Origin: Leguminivora glycinivorella
Taxonomy: Eukaryota > Arthropoda > Insecta > Lepidoptera > Tortricidae
DNA length: 64,000 bases
NCBI RefSeq assembly: GCF_023078275.1
Contig: NC_062990.1
Span: 3,737,501 to 3,801,500 of the forward strand
Direction: 5' to 3'
The notes under the pieces were generated by a model that was not told the origin of the DNA, ran no database searches, and saw nothing but the letters and a program-made list of their open reading frames with translations. Below, piece by piece: positions 1 through 9,180 of the stretch (the stretch's first letter is position 1; every line of letters starts with the position of its first letter). Position numbers and translations under genes: made by a program.

Positions 1-304
1 CAATGAGCGTCACTGAGACTTTATCAGCTTCATGTACTCTGCCTACCCTTTTTGAGAATACAAAGTTTGTGATTATGTATGTGTCTAGTACTACTGCTAT
101 AGAAGACATTCGGGTGTTAACAGTTAAATATTTAAGGTACAGCGGGACAAATGCAACTGATCCATTTTTTCCATGTTTAATCATGTTTGCATTATTAAAA
201 TAGAGTACCTCCATGTAGAACTCAACTTAATAGTGTAATTATGAAAAAAATGGATCAGTAGAATAGCTCCCCAGTCGGGATTTGTCCCGATGTACCTTAA
301 TGGT
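1..304. other. No gene recognised
   Basis: AT-rich sequence up to the first Repeat C copy. The longest open frame (66 codons from base 3) has no recognisable motif. I see nothing else here. Confidence 0.5.
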
Positions 305-848
305 AAAAAACCGGCCAAGAGCGTGTCGGGCCACGCTCAGTGTAGGGTTCCGTATTTTTCTCAAAAACTACTGAACCTATCAAGTTCAAAACAATTTTCC
401 TAGAAAGTTTTTATAAAGTTCTACTTTTGTGATTTTTTTCATATTTTTTAAACATATGGTTCAAAAGTTAGAGGGGGGGGGGACGCACTTTTTTTTCCTT
501 TAGGAGCGATTATTTCCGAAAATATTAATATTATCAAAAAACGATCTCAGTAAACCCTTATTAATTTTTTAATACCTATCCAACAATATATCACACGTTG
601 GGGTTGGAATGAAAAAAAATATCAGCCCCCACTTTCCATGTAGGGGGGGTACCCTAATAAAACATTTTTTTCCATTTTTTATTTTTGCACTTTGTTGGCG
701 TGATTGATATACATATTGGTACCAAATTTCAGCTTTCTAGTGCTTACGGTTACTGAGATTATCCGCGGACGGACGGACGGACGGACGGACGGACAGACAG
801 ACATGGCGAAACTATAAGGGTTCCTAGTTGACTACGGAACCCTAAAAA
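305..848 (+). repeat. Repeat C, copy 1 (about 545 bp)
   Basis: Starts with an A-run and CCGGCCAAGAGCGTGTCGGG and ends CTACGGAACCCTAAAAA. It contains a G-run followed by ACGCAC, a conserved block with ATATCACACGTTGGGG, and an ACGG/ACAG microsatellite near the end. Two more full copies lie at 43694-44237 (+) and 51303-51855 (-), so the boundaries are set by comparison. GGGTTCCGTA near the start and TACGGAACCC near the end are inverted copies of each other. No coding capacity. Probably a non-autonomous transposable element; superfamily not determined. Confidence 0.85.
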
Positions 849-1108
849 TGGGTAAGTACCTACTTACCTATTTTTAAAACCCAACAGTTTCATGTGTCTA
901 TCTTCTAATAAAATTCTTCTTCGTGCGTAGTTACCATAATTATTTCCTTTTTAACACGCTTTTATTAGGTCGTCGTGTATGTAACTATGTATGTAATGGA
1001 ATCTGCGGAGGCTAATTTAACCATCTTCCAGGAGTCGTAGCGTAATGAAAATTGGCAGCTATATGTAGTTCCGATGACAATACAATAATATGGTACTGTT
1101 GAGCTGAT

Positions 1109-1762
1109 CTGATGATGGAGTCGGAAGATATGAACTGGAACTACATGATGGAACCTCGTATCATAGCCGTTTTTGGGTTTCTTAGAAAAGTCTTGTAATG
1201 AACTTTGACTACAATTAGGTTTCAAGGTCTGATGATGAAGCCGAAAGATATGAACTGGAACTACATGATGGAACATCGTATCATAGCTGTTTTTGGGCTT
1301 CTTAGGAAAGTCTTGTAATGAACTTTGACTACAATTAGGTTTCAAGGTCTGATGATGGAGCCGGAAGATATGAGCTGGAACTACATGATGGAACATCGTA
1401 TCATAGCTGTTTTTGGGCTTCTTAGAAAAGTCTTGTAATGAACTTTGACTACGATTAGGTTTCAAGGTCTGATGATGGAGCCGGAAGATATGAACTGGAA
1501 CTACATGATAGAACATCGTATCATAGCTGTTTTTGGGCTTCTTAGAAAAGTCTTGTAATGAACTTTGACTACGATTAGAATTCAAGGTCTGATGATGGAG
1601 CCGGAAGATATGAACTGGAACTACATGATGGAACATCGTATCATAGCTGTTTTTGGGCTTCTTAGAAAAGTCTTGTAATGAACTATGACTACGATTAGGT
1701 TTCAAGGCCTGATGATGGTGCCGGAAGATAAGAACAGAAAAAAGGCCTGATATGGTGCCGGA
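1109..1762 (-). repeat. 120-bp tandem array of alpha, copy 1 (about 5 units)
   Basis: Exact 120-bp periodicity (motifs such as GATGATGGAGCCGGAAGATA recur every 120 bases), about five units with few substitutions and no length changes. Because 120 is a multiple of three, one frame stays open on the minus strand (965-1858). I read that as a by-product of the period, not as a gene. Homologous to 15170-15690 in copy 2. Confidence 0.9.
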
Positions 1763-3071
1763 AGGGGGGGGCTCGAGGGGGAAGCATGAAAGAAAGATCA
1801 ACGTAGTATTTAAAATAAGTTGGGTTAGCGTTTTCTTGTGACCTTTCAGAGCAAACAAAGGGGGGCTCGGGGGCGAAGCCCCCGCATAAAAGAAAGATCA
1901 ACGTTGTATTTAAAATAAGTTTGGTTAAGGTTTTCTTGTGATCCTTAAGAGTAAAGAAAAGGGGGCTCGGGGGCGAAGCCCCCCGCATGAAAGAAAGATC
2001 AACGTAGTATTTAGAATAAGTAGGGTTAGCGTTTTCTTGTGACCTTTAAGAGCAAACAAAGGGGGGCTCGGGGGGCGAAGCCCCCCGCATGAAAGAAAGA
2101 TCAACGTAGTATTTAGAATAAGTAGGGTTAGCGTTTTCTTGTGACCTTTAAGAGCAAACAAAGGGGGCTCGGGGGCGAAGCCCCCGCATGATAGAAAGAT
2201 CAACGTAGTATTTAAGATAAGTTGGGTTAGCGTTTTCTTGTGACATTTAAGAGCAAACAAAGGGGGCTCGGGGGCGAAGCCCCCGCATGAAAGAAAGATC
2301 AACGTTGTATTTAAAATAAGTTGGTTTAGGGTTTTCTTGTGATCCTTAAGAGTAAAGAAAAGGGGGCTCGGGGGCGAAGCCCCCGCATGAAAGAAAGATC
2401 AACGTATTATTTAAAATAAGTTGGGTTAGCGTTTTCTTGTGACCTTTCAGAGCAAACAAAGGGGGCTCGGGGGCGAAGCCCCCGCATAAAAGAAAGATCA
2501 ACGTTGTATTTAAAATAAGTTGGGTTAGGGTTTTCTTGTGATCCTTAAGAGTAACGAAAAGGGGGCTCGGGGGCGAAGCCCCCGCATAAAAGAAAGATTA
2601 ACGTAGTATTTAAAATAAGTTGGGTTAGGGTTTTCTTGTGACCTTTAAGAGCAAACAAAGGGGGCTCGGGGGCGAAGCCCCCGCATGAAAGAAAGATCAA
2701 CGTAGTATTTAAGATAAGTTGGGTTAGCGTTTTCTTGTGACCTTTAAGAGCAAACAAAGGGGGCTCGGGGGCGAAGCCCCCGCATAAAAGAAAGATAAAC
2801 GTTGTATTTAAAATAAGTTGGGTTAGGGTTTTCTTGTTACCCTTAAGAGTAACGAAAAGGGGGCTCGGGGGCGAAGCCCCCGCATGAAAGAAAGATCAAC
2901 GTAGTATTTAAAATAAGTTGGGTTAGCGTTTTCTTGTGACCTTTCAGAGCAAACAAAGGGGGGCTCGGGGGGCGAAGCCCCCCGCATAAAAGAAAGATCA
3001 ACGTTGTATTTAAAATAAGTTGGGTAATGGTTTTCCTGTGACCCTTAAGTGCAAATAAAGGGGGCTCGGCA
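1763..3071 (-). repeat. 99-102-bp GC-hairpin satellite array, copy 1 (about 13 units)
   Basis: Each unit has an AT-rich part (with AAAGATCAACGTAGTATTTA) and a GC-rich part GGGGGCTCGGGGGCGAAGCC followed by a C-run. The GC part can fold as G5-6 C / loop GAA or TTC / G C5-6. The G- and C-run lengths change together between units (5/5/5 or 6/6/6). Two slightly different spacer subtypes alternate (AGAGCAAACAAAG and AGAGTAA(A/C)GAAAAG). Short open frames arise only because unit length is often a multiple of three. Confidence 0.9.
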
Positions 3072-3445
3072 AAAAAGAAATACTTAAATTTTGTTTGAAT
3101 TAGTTGAAATGTGACAATATTTTCTAATCGAGTCAAACAAAATCCCACTAGCTGAGAGCTTCAAAACAATGTATGGCGAAAGTATGTCTCTCTAATGTCT
3201 TCAAAAAGTCCGCGATGGCACATGTCTATATTGTCTATCTTTTACGGATAACTTACTAGGTATAAACATTTTTATGATAATACCGTAATAAGAAGGTAGC
3301 CGCTAGTTATTATTAAGTAGCAATTAGCAATAAGTACACGTTAAGCCACAAATGGCATGTAAAATCCGCCTACTTGAAATAATTTTATGTATAAATGTTA
3401 AAAGGTATTTATTTCATTATTAATGACTAAAAAGTATAAAATAAA
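3072..3445. other. Unique spacer of alpha between satellite and MITE
   Basis: Single-copy within the element and repeated inverted at 12056-12398 in copy 2 with very few differences. No coding capacity seen. Confidence 0.7.
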
Positions 3446-3449
3446 TTAA

Positions 3450-4209
3450 TAGTTTAAAAAACACTATAAAACACGCTTTTATAAATGCACGTAAAAGCCA
3501 AAAATAAATTATGGATCGTTCAAGTTGTCTCTATTTGTGAGCTGAAGTTTAAAAACTATGTGCTTTTAATTATAATATTTGATTGTAAAAGCGTGGGGCG
3601 CTGGAACAGGAAAGACTTTCTTGTAAACAAATACTAATTCGAACTTCCTGGCGAATGAAGTTGCATAAGAACATAACGTTTACATATGCCGCCTAAGGGT
3701 TACCAAAGAGAACCAAAGATATCTCGTCCACGAACAAGAACTCTGCATCCTGTCACTGTAGACACTTTCCCCTTTTGTACTTTGATTACCGGAAAAAAGC
3801 GGCGTTCTAAGTGTCGGTGACTGTCGACTCTCCTCGCTACTAGCGCATATTTTGTCTGAGTTCGACAAACTGGTACCTACTTTGAACACTGACTTTTAAT
3901 TGATTTGACTGTTTAATGTAGAACCTACTAGTCATGCTGCAACTCCAGTTAGCGCGTCAATCTGTGTAACCTCCTTCCCGTAACATAGCATAATTTGATT
4001 TATCAGCAAGTTATACTTATATATTCTGTGGTTATACAAAAAGTCTTTCCTGTTCCAGCGCCCCACGCTTTTACAATCAAATATTATAATTAAAAGCACA
4101 TAGTTTTTAAACTTCAGGTCACAAATAGAGACAACTTGAACGATCCATAATTTATTTTTGGCTTTTACGTGCATTTATAAAAGCGTGTTTTATAGTGTTT
4201 TTTAAACTA
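3450..4209 (-). mobile_element. 760-bp palindromic MITE forming one end of alpha (copy 1)
   Basis: Flanked by TTAA on both sides (3446-3449 and 4210-4213). It has long terminal inverted repeats of about 170 bp starting TAGTTTAAAAAACACTATAA and containing AACACGCTTTTATAAATGCA, around a roughly 400-bp centre. The other copy, 11292-12051, is also exactly 760 bp. The 13-mer AACACGCTTTTAT in its TIR recurs at the distal end of alpha (953-965), which may explain how the flanking satellite block became part of a mobile unit. The small open frames inside look non-coding. Confidence 0.75.
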
Positions 4210-4213
4210 TTAA

Positions 4214-4777
4214 TTTATTCCTAACAACTCAGCACAATTTTATTGTAACGAACAAAAAGCGACAAATATAGCAGTTAATTCGGCACCGTGGAAGTAACAT
4301 AGTGTTATGGCGTCAATAACAATAAAAAACCGACCGTATTTATGTACGGTGAAATACGTCCCGCTAACTAGCTGTGTGGGGGACAAGCCATGAGATATGA
4401 GCGATTTAGTCCCGTATTCAAAGCCCTCGCTTTGAATACGGGACTAAATCGCTCAATCGAAATCGGGGTAAATCGGGACTAAACCCTCGTTAACAAATGC
4501 AGTGCCGGTGAGTGCTACGCGCTACCAGCAGCGTAGCCGATAACACAGCACCCATATGTAGCGCGTAGCAGCTACGAGCAGTGGACGCCGGAGGGGAGTC
4601 TGCGACACTGAATGTGTGTTTGATAAGGATCCTAAAGTATGGCGTTGGACTTTAAAAATGTATGTCAAACAACTAGGGAACAAATCAAATTATTTTATTG
4701 AATATTTTTCGATTTGTTCTTTTTTTCAAGTAGTCACACTACTATATATAAATTATAAATTTAAGTAGATATCATAC
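4214..4777. other. Non-coding stretch with palindromes
   Basis: No gene. Contains the perfect hairpin at 4399-4454 and, at 4505-4590, partly inverted GCTACGCGCTAC / GTAGCGCGTAGC motifs. These look like pieces of a MITE, but I could not set the ends. Confidence 0.5.
4399..4454. repeat. Perfect 25-bp-stem hairpin
   Basis: Bases 4399-4423 are the exact reverse complement of 4430-4454, around the 6-base loop CCCTCG. No terminator context or gene is nearby. Probably the core of a small palindromic element. Confidence 0.9.
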
Positions 4778-4860
4778 ACGAAAGAAAACACGACAGGGCC
4801 CACTGGTGGCCGAGCCGGGAATCGAACCCGGGTCTTCAGCCAAGCCGCCGATTCTATGAT
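4778..4860 (-). repeat. tRNA-derived SINE head
   Basis: On the minus strand the sequence reads GGCTTGGCTGAAGACCCGGG followed by TTCGATTCCCGGCTCGGCCA. The second part is a good polymerase III B-box (GGTTCGATTCC) with a T-arm-like stem. No complete tRNA cloverleaf can be drawn and the A-box side is damaged. It does not match the heads of SINE B or SINE Q below. Confidence 0.55.
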
Positions 4861-4978
4861 AATTTTTTGACAGGAACAGACATCGGGTTAAGGTCCTCTC
4901 TTTAAACACTGGACCATGTATGTTAAGACATACAGTCAGACGGACGAACGAACAACAAAGTGCTTTAAATACGGTCAA

Positions 4979-5188
4979 TCGGGGTGGCTTTAAAACGCAG
5001 GGGCGACATTAAAAAAATATTTTAAAGTGACACTAAGGAAATTCGCGATTTTTATGGTAGATCTACAAACATATTTCATGTTCGAACTAGTTACTGGAAA
5101 AGTTTCTGTTAATAATGAATAATGTTAATTTTAAAGTCATTCAAATACCATCAAAGTAACCCCAAATTTTCCTAAAGCCACCCCGGTG
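4979..5188. mobile_element. Small MITE candidate
   Basis: Ends are inverted: CGGGGTGGCTTTA at the left and TAAAGCCACCCCGG at the right, 210 bp in all, with no coding capacity. A target duplication is not clear. Moderate confidence because only one copy is present. Confidence 0.5.
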
Positions 5189-5204
5189 GACAGCCTCTAT
5201 TTAT

Positions 5205-5276
5205 AATCATTTGTTTTTTCTCCCGTGTATCTTATGCTGAGGTCTGCCAATAAAGATTATTTCATCTATCTAAATT
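5205..5276 (+). repeat. LINE 3' tail fragment
   Basis: Contains TCTTATGCTGAGGTCTGCCA then AATAAAG and an ATCTATCTA microsatellite end. A second example lies at 25510-25580. A polyadenylation-like AATAAA plus a microsatellite tail is the usual 3' end of a non-LTR element. No protein part is attached here. Confidence 0.6.
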
Positions 5277-5625
5277 GTCCCCTTTAGAAGACATATTTAA
5301 AAGACGCATTTTTCCCACCAACAGGCTCAAATAACCCAGTTGACCTTGTGCCTGTATCAGATCTTGTGCCTTGGGCCATCGGTTATAGTTTTCCCTGTTG
5401 GCTATAATGGTGATGCTGCAGGAAATTAGCCCCGCTTAATGTATCGAGGTTTCTAAAAAACAGTTCTTTCATTGCACGACATTTCTTGCCTTCAGCACAC
5501 CTTCAGTCAGAAAAAAGTAAATTAAGAGTACTTGGAAGTGACTATTACTGTCGTAACAATAGTTCCAGGATGACGCGAAAGCCGAATGGATCGAGGTTTA
5601 GAAAAAAAAAATGGATATAATTTTA
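5277..5625. other. No gene recognised
   Basis: Unique sequence between two LINE 3' fragments. I see no motif worth naming. Confidence 0.4.
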
Positions 5626-5820
5626 CTGGTGACCGAAGAGCTGGCGACTTCCTCGCACAACGTATCAGCATTGCGATACAGCGAGGAAATGTCGCCAGTA
5701 TCCTTGGTACAATGCCTCAAGGGCCTATTTTAGACATTAGCTAGCTTTTAAGTTTAGTCTTAGTTTCTTATATAATTATGTAAATATGTTCATGTAAATA
5801 AAGAGATTTAAAAAAATTTA
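5626..5820 (+). pseudogene. Non-LTR retrotransposon C-terminus and 3' UTR
   Basis: The frame starting near 5632 reads GDFLAQRISIAIQRGNVAS before a short tail and stop. This is a C-terminal peptide I recognise as recurring in insect LINE ORF2 copies. It is followed by a short 3' UTR with AATAAAG at about 5798 and an A-rich end, the expected layout of a severely 5'-truncated LINE on the plus strand. A more decayed relative lies at 54181-54300. Clade not assigned. Confidence 0.6.
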
Positions 5821-5956
5821 AATGATTATCCGTGAAGATGGTGAAATGAAAAAATGAGATTAGACGATATTTGTAAATGTACATACACCAGCCACCGTAA
5901 GGGGGTCTTTAATACCACGTCAAGCATAAATGATCTGCCTGATGGCAAGCAGTTAC

Positions 5957-6100
5957 GGCCCAGCCACGACATTGGTCTAAGCGCGACAGCGGTGAGCGGC
6001 AGCCATACGTGCGAATGAAAAGTCCCATCGCTGTGTCTCGCTCCAATGTATGGCCGCCGCTCACCGCTGTCGCGCTTAGACCAATGTCGTGGCTGAGCCG
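5957..6100. repeat. Inverted repeat (about 45-bp arms)
   Basis: The arm around CCACGACATTGGTCTAAGCG (5963-5982) pairs with CGCTTAGACCAATGTCGTGG, around a loop of about 50 bp. The arms are nearly perfect. Looks like a very small MITE or an RNA-hairpin-forming repeat; no gene. Confidence 0.8.
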
Positions 6101-6184
6101 TTAGGAAATTTAGAATAATGGTCCAGTATATGGAACGCTGCAACACCAAAAAATGTATTAATGTGGATTGTGGACAATGTGATG

Positions 6185-7140
6185 ATATGACGACCGGTCT
6201 GGCTTAGTCGGTAGTGACCCTGCCTGCTAAGCCGCGGTTCGAATCCCGGTAAGGGCATTTCTTTGTGTGATGAACACAGATATAAGTTCCTGAGTCATGG
6301 TTGTTTTCTACACCGTGTTTCACTTAACACTAAAAACCTGAAAACAGTTTGTTCAGAATCGAGAGTAGAATCGATTGAGCTATATCTTGATGGGGGTAAT
6401 ATTTTTATTTAAATTAGTATTACTAATTATTTTTTACGTGCCCATTCTATTGTACTCGTAATACAACATTGTGTATATCGCATTGCTAGAGGTTGTTTAC
6501 CTTTTTTCAGTATTTAGGGGTATTAATACTGGCCGGTTACTTGGATGATTATTTTTTCCGCTACTAGTTTGACGTTGTTTGTCAGTTTAATCTTAATGTT
6601 TATCATAAGTCATAACAAATTGAACTCGTACCTAATTACAACCTTGTCATTTTGAATATTGAGTTTATTTGCTTACTGCGATTACCTGTCCAATTTGAAG
6701 TTTACTGTGACAAAGCTTTAAAGTGTTTTACAGTGACATCTTAGCTGTCTATTGGTAAACCTTATGTCGTTGCAGTAACGTACACAAATAAATAGTGTTA
6801 TGGTTTATTATGGTAGTTAGCAATTATTTTATTGAGTGTAGAGCTAAAAGTCAAGTAGAGCTGTACAGAAAATTAAAAATTCAATTAAAAAAAAAGTAAC
6901 GATCAGATTAAAAGATGAATACTCTAGATGAATTTAAAAAAATAAAAATCAGTTGGGGTGTCTGAGGTTTTGAGTGATACCGGAAACACCGTGTATATAT
7001 ATAAGTATGTATTTATCTATTTAAGTATGTATATCGTCGCTTAGCACCCATAGTACAAGCTTTGCTTAGTTTGGGGCTAAGTTGATCTGTGTAAGGTGTA
7101 AAAAAATGGACACTTATTTATTTATTTATTTATTTTATTT
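6185..7140 (+). repeat. SINE B (tRNA-derived), split by a 683-bp MITE
   Basis: The head at 6185-6310 carries A-box-like GGCTTAGTCGGTAGTGACCC and B-box GGTTCGAATCC, then the conserved TTCCTGAGTCATGG block. The body resumes at 6994 with TATATATATAAGTATGTATT and ends with the ...GTTTGGGGCTAAGTTGATC tail and a TTTA repeat. Other SINE B copies lie at 11171-16003 (split by alpha), 50270-50660, 58921-59266, 60880-61035 and 61925-62160. Internal pol III promoter; no protein. It resembles the Metulj-type SINEs described from butterflies, but that name is a guess. Confidence 0.85.
6311..6993. mobile_element. 683-bp TA-flanked MITE inside SINE B
   Basis: Ends are CACCGTGTTTC on the left and GGAAACACCGTG on the right (imperfect TIRs that extend into AAAACCT). 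It is flanked by TA at 6309-6310 and 6994-6995. Removing it and one TA restores a continuous SINE B (TTTTC-TA-TATATATAAG). TA duplication suggests a Tc1/mariner-type MITE. No coding capacity. Confidence 0.8.
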
Positions 7141-7144
7141 TTTT

Positions 7145-8430
7145 ATTTTTATTTCAAATATGTTACACAGTATGACAGTAAAAACCAAAGCACTGAGTAA
7201 CTAAAAATACATAAGAGCATAAAAAATAAACACATAAAAGTAAGAAACGTCATCTAGATTTAGGTGACAACGTAACGTCGAGGCTTCGTTGCGTCGTCTG
7301 TCCGGGCGTAGAATTCGGCAGGTTGCCCCGGAACCGTCGAAAGACTACACCCTTCGGCCAGAAGTCTGCACTCGCGATGGTGTCCTGCAGCGGCCGCGGC
7401 ACGCGCACAACAAACGAGCTGAAGTGCACGTAGCGGCGCGACTGCAGCTGCTGCACCCTCAGCGTGAAGCCAGTCTTCCGGCGAACGTACTCCACCACTT
7501 CGTCGGCCACGGCGGAGTAATGCAGGCGAGACACGTAGAGCGGCTTACTTGGTGTGGCGACCCGAAGACCAGAATTAACCGGATCCGCAGTGCCACTCAC
7601 AGTCTTACGAGGCGCCCTACGCGCCTTGCTTTTCCTTTCCACCAATGTGAATCCCTCCGTATCTACATTGGTGCGGGAGGACTTCTCCTTAAAGAGAGCC
7701 CGTGATTCACATTTCTTAGAAGGCGTGCTGACCCGGTCAGCTGCTGGCTGCCGGCCGGTGACGCTAGCGTATGAACGCTGACGTAAGCTCGAAGGGGCAG
7801 GCGGCTGCACGCGCGGTGGGCGCGCGGGCGGCGGAGCGGCGCTTGCGACACTTTTTACAGCGTCAACAGGTAATCGAACTGACTTGACACGTGTGTCAGG
7901 TCGCGAGTCACGTTCGAAATTTGAAGCGGCCGGCTGAGTTGGGACATTCCGCAAACATGCTATTTCGTTGCGTAAATCAGCAATGGTAATAAGGCTGGCT
8001 TTAAATTTGCTACTCATTTCGGCTAAACTTGTTTTAAGGACCTCGATTTCCTTAAACAAGCTGCTAATGTCGAGATTTTCCGGAATACACGACGCCGTCG
8101 CCACGAACTCCGGAATCCGGTCTTGATTCTCCCTGAGGATTTTCTTTATATCTTCAAGGGTCTTCTGTCCGTTTTCATCCCCTCGTCGATGTGGAACATA
8201 GGTGCCGGCAATCCCAAGGGACTGGCACAGATGTCATCGATGGTGAAACTCGACGCACGCGAATTCATCTGGACAGCCGTCTTCGCATCCATCGCTCCTT
8301 CCAGTACCAGCTTGTTTTTGCGTTGAAGAAAAGCGAGGAACTCGTTCACGATAGGTTTATTCTGCTGAGAATCACCCATCGTGTCTATTTACTAGCGGCG
8401 GCCGCGCCGCGCCAATTCACAATTTGTATT
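7145..8430 (-). mobile_element. ORF1-only LINE-like element (HAL1-like)
   Basis: A GC-rich 5' end with GCGGCCGC precedes the ORF. After the ORF comes only about 100 bp, with AATAAA-type sequence and an (ATAA)n/A-rich tail. No endonuclease or reverse transcriptase follows. The structure matches half-LINEs, which keep ORF1 and a 3' tail and are copied in trans. An ordinary internal deletion of ORF2 would look the same. The 3' tail merges with the SINE B tail, so that edge is approximate. Confidence 0.6.
7250..8379 (-). pseudogene. LINE ORF1-like protein, one frameshift
   Basis: Starts ATG at 8379 (MGDSQQNKPIVNEFLAFLQR). The first frame runs to 8146 and stops. A second frame carries the homologous continuation (GQKTLEDIKKILRENQD and on) to the stop at 7250. 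The break is at an A-run near 8165-8175 and is explained by one lost base, giving about 375 residues in total. The middle has a predicted coiled coil (residues 14-54 of the 284-aa second frame, heptad-like LFKEIEVLKTSLAEM). A Pro/Ala/Ser- and Arg-rich linker follows. The C-terminal block has KPLYVSRLHYSAVADEVVEY and a later FWPKGVVFRRFRGN, resembling the RNA-binding region of invertebrate LINE ORF1 proteins. Function, by family: nucleic-acid chaperone of the retrotransposition particle. Assignment is from general resemblance. Confidence 0.6.
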
Positions 8431-8534
8431 TAAATATTAAATACATCAATGCGTCTACGTTGCAGCGCGCATTGCACACGATAAACAAACACTTATAAAC
8501 AAACCCATACAGTAGAATAACATACAAACATACA

Positions 8535-8775
8535 CACATATAATCCATGCCTGTATCCCATAAAGCGGTAGGCAGAGCACATGAACTACTAAGTTTCAGT
8601 GTAACTCTTGGCAAAAAGGGGTTGAAAGAAATCCAAATTATGTCATTGCAGTGACAGGTTGCCAACTTGCCAGCCTCTCGCCTACGCCACAATTTAACCC
8701 ATATCCCACAGTCGACTTCTACAACACCCACGGGAAGAAAGTGGGTGATGAAATTCTTAACCCGTCACCACACAC
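8535..8775 (-). repeat. SINE A copy
   Basis: Contains the family landmarks on the minus strand: GTGGGTGTCGTAGAAG-like block, TTGCCAAGAGT, ATGTGCTCTGCCTACC and an end near TACAGGCGTG with a GTATGTATG tail. Other copies: 18825-19062 (-), 33890-34146 (+), 55340-55588 (+), with parts at 27929-28255, 53745-54180, 56150-56285 and 58845-59380. About 250 bp, no ORF and no clear tRNA head, so 'SINE' rests on size, copy number and tail. Confidence 0.8.
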
Positions 8776-9180
8776 ACTCTAGAATTCTCGGAAAACCTTA
8801 GGAGTGAGATTATACCACCAATTATACAAGATGAATGAAATAGAACGTAACCTAAAACCTGTCGTTCCAACTGGCTTAAAACATTGCAATTATATTTCAC
8901 CTGGAAAAACCATTATTTTATTCTGGGAAAAAATAATTATTTCTTCTCATTGTCAATATCCAATCATCCTCACAAATATTACAAAAAGTCTCATCACTGT
9001 AAATTCTCGCGGTAAATTTTACAAAAAGTAATATCTCTCTTCAGTGTCTACGGCACATAAGCCCTTTTCAAACTAATATTTACAAATCTAAAAGAGCTTA
9101 AGTACCGGCAGTTTCTAGTACATTTTCGTCTTTTGAATACTGTTTTAATATTATAAATGGGAAAGTGTGTGTCTGTTTGT
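8776..9180. other. No gene recognised
   Basis: AT-rich. The 75-codon open frame from 8804 has no motif. Nothing else seen. Confidence 0.4.

Larger units (their letters stand above)
955..4209 (-). mobile_element. Composite TTAA-flanked element 'alpha', copy 1 (3.26 kb)
   Basis: Bounded by TTAA at 951-954 and 4210-4213. Reading left to right: a distal end CACGCTTTTATTAGG, about 150 bp of unique sequence, a 120-bp tandem array, a 99-102-bp GC-hairpin array, about 370 bp of unique sequence, then a 760-bp palindromic MITE that forms the other end. Copy 2 (11292-15830) is the reverse complement with the same order of parts but larger arrays. Copy 2 is inserted in a SINE, which shows that the whole assembly is a mobile unit. 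TTAA duplication is typical of piggyBac (and Kolobok) transposons. No transposase is present, so any mobility would be in trans. The superfamily is inferred. Confidence 0.75.

Noticed and set aside
7289..7781. Plus-strand ORFs opposite the LINE ORF1
   Set aside because: Antisense shadows of the GC-rich ORF1 region.
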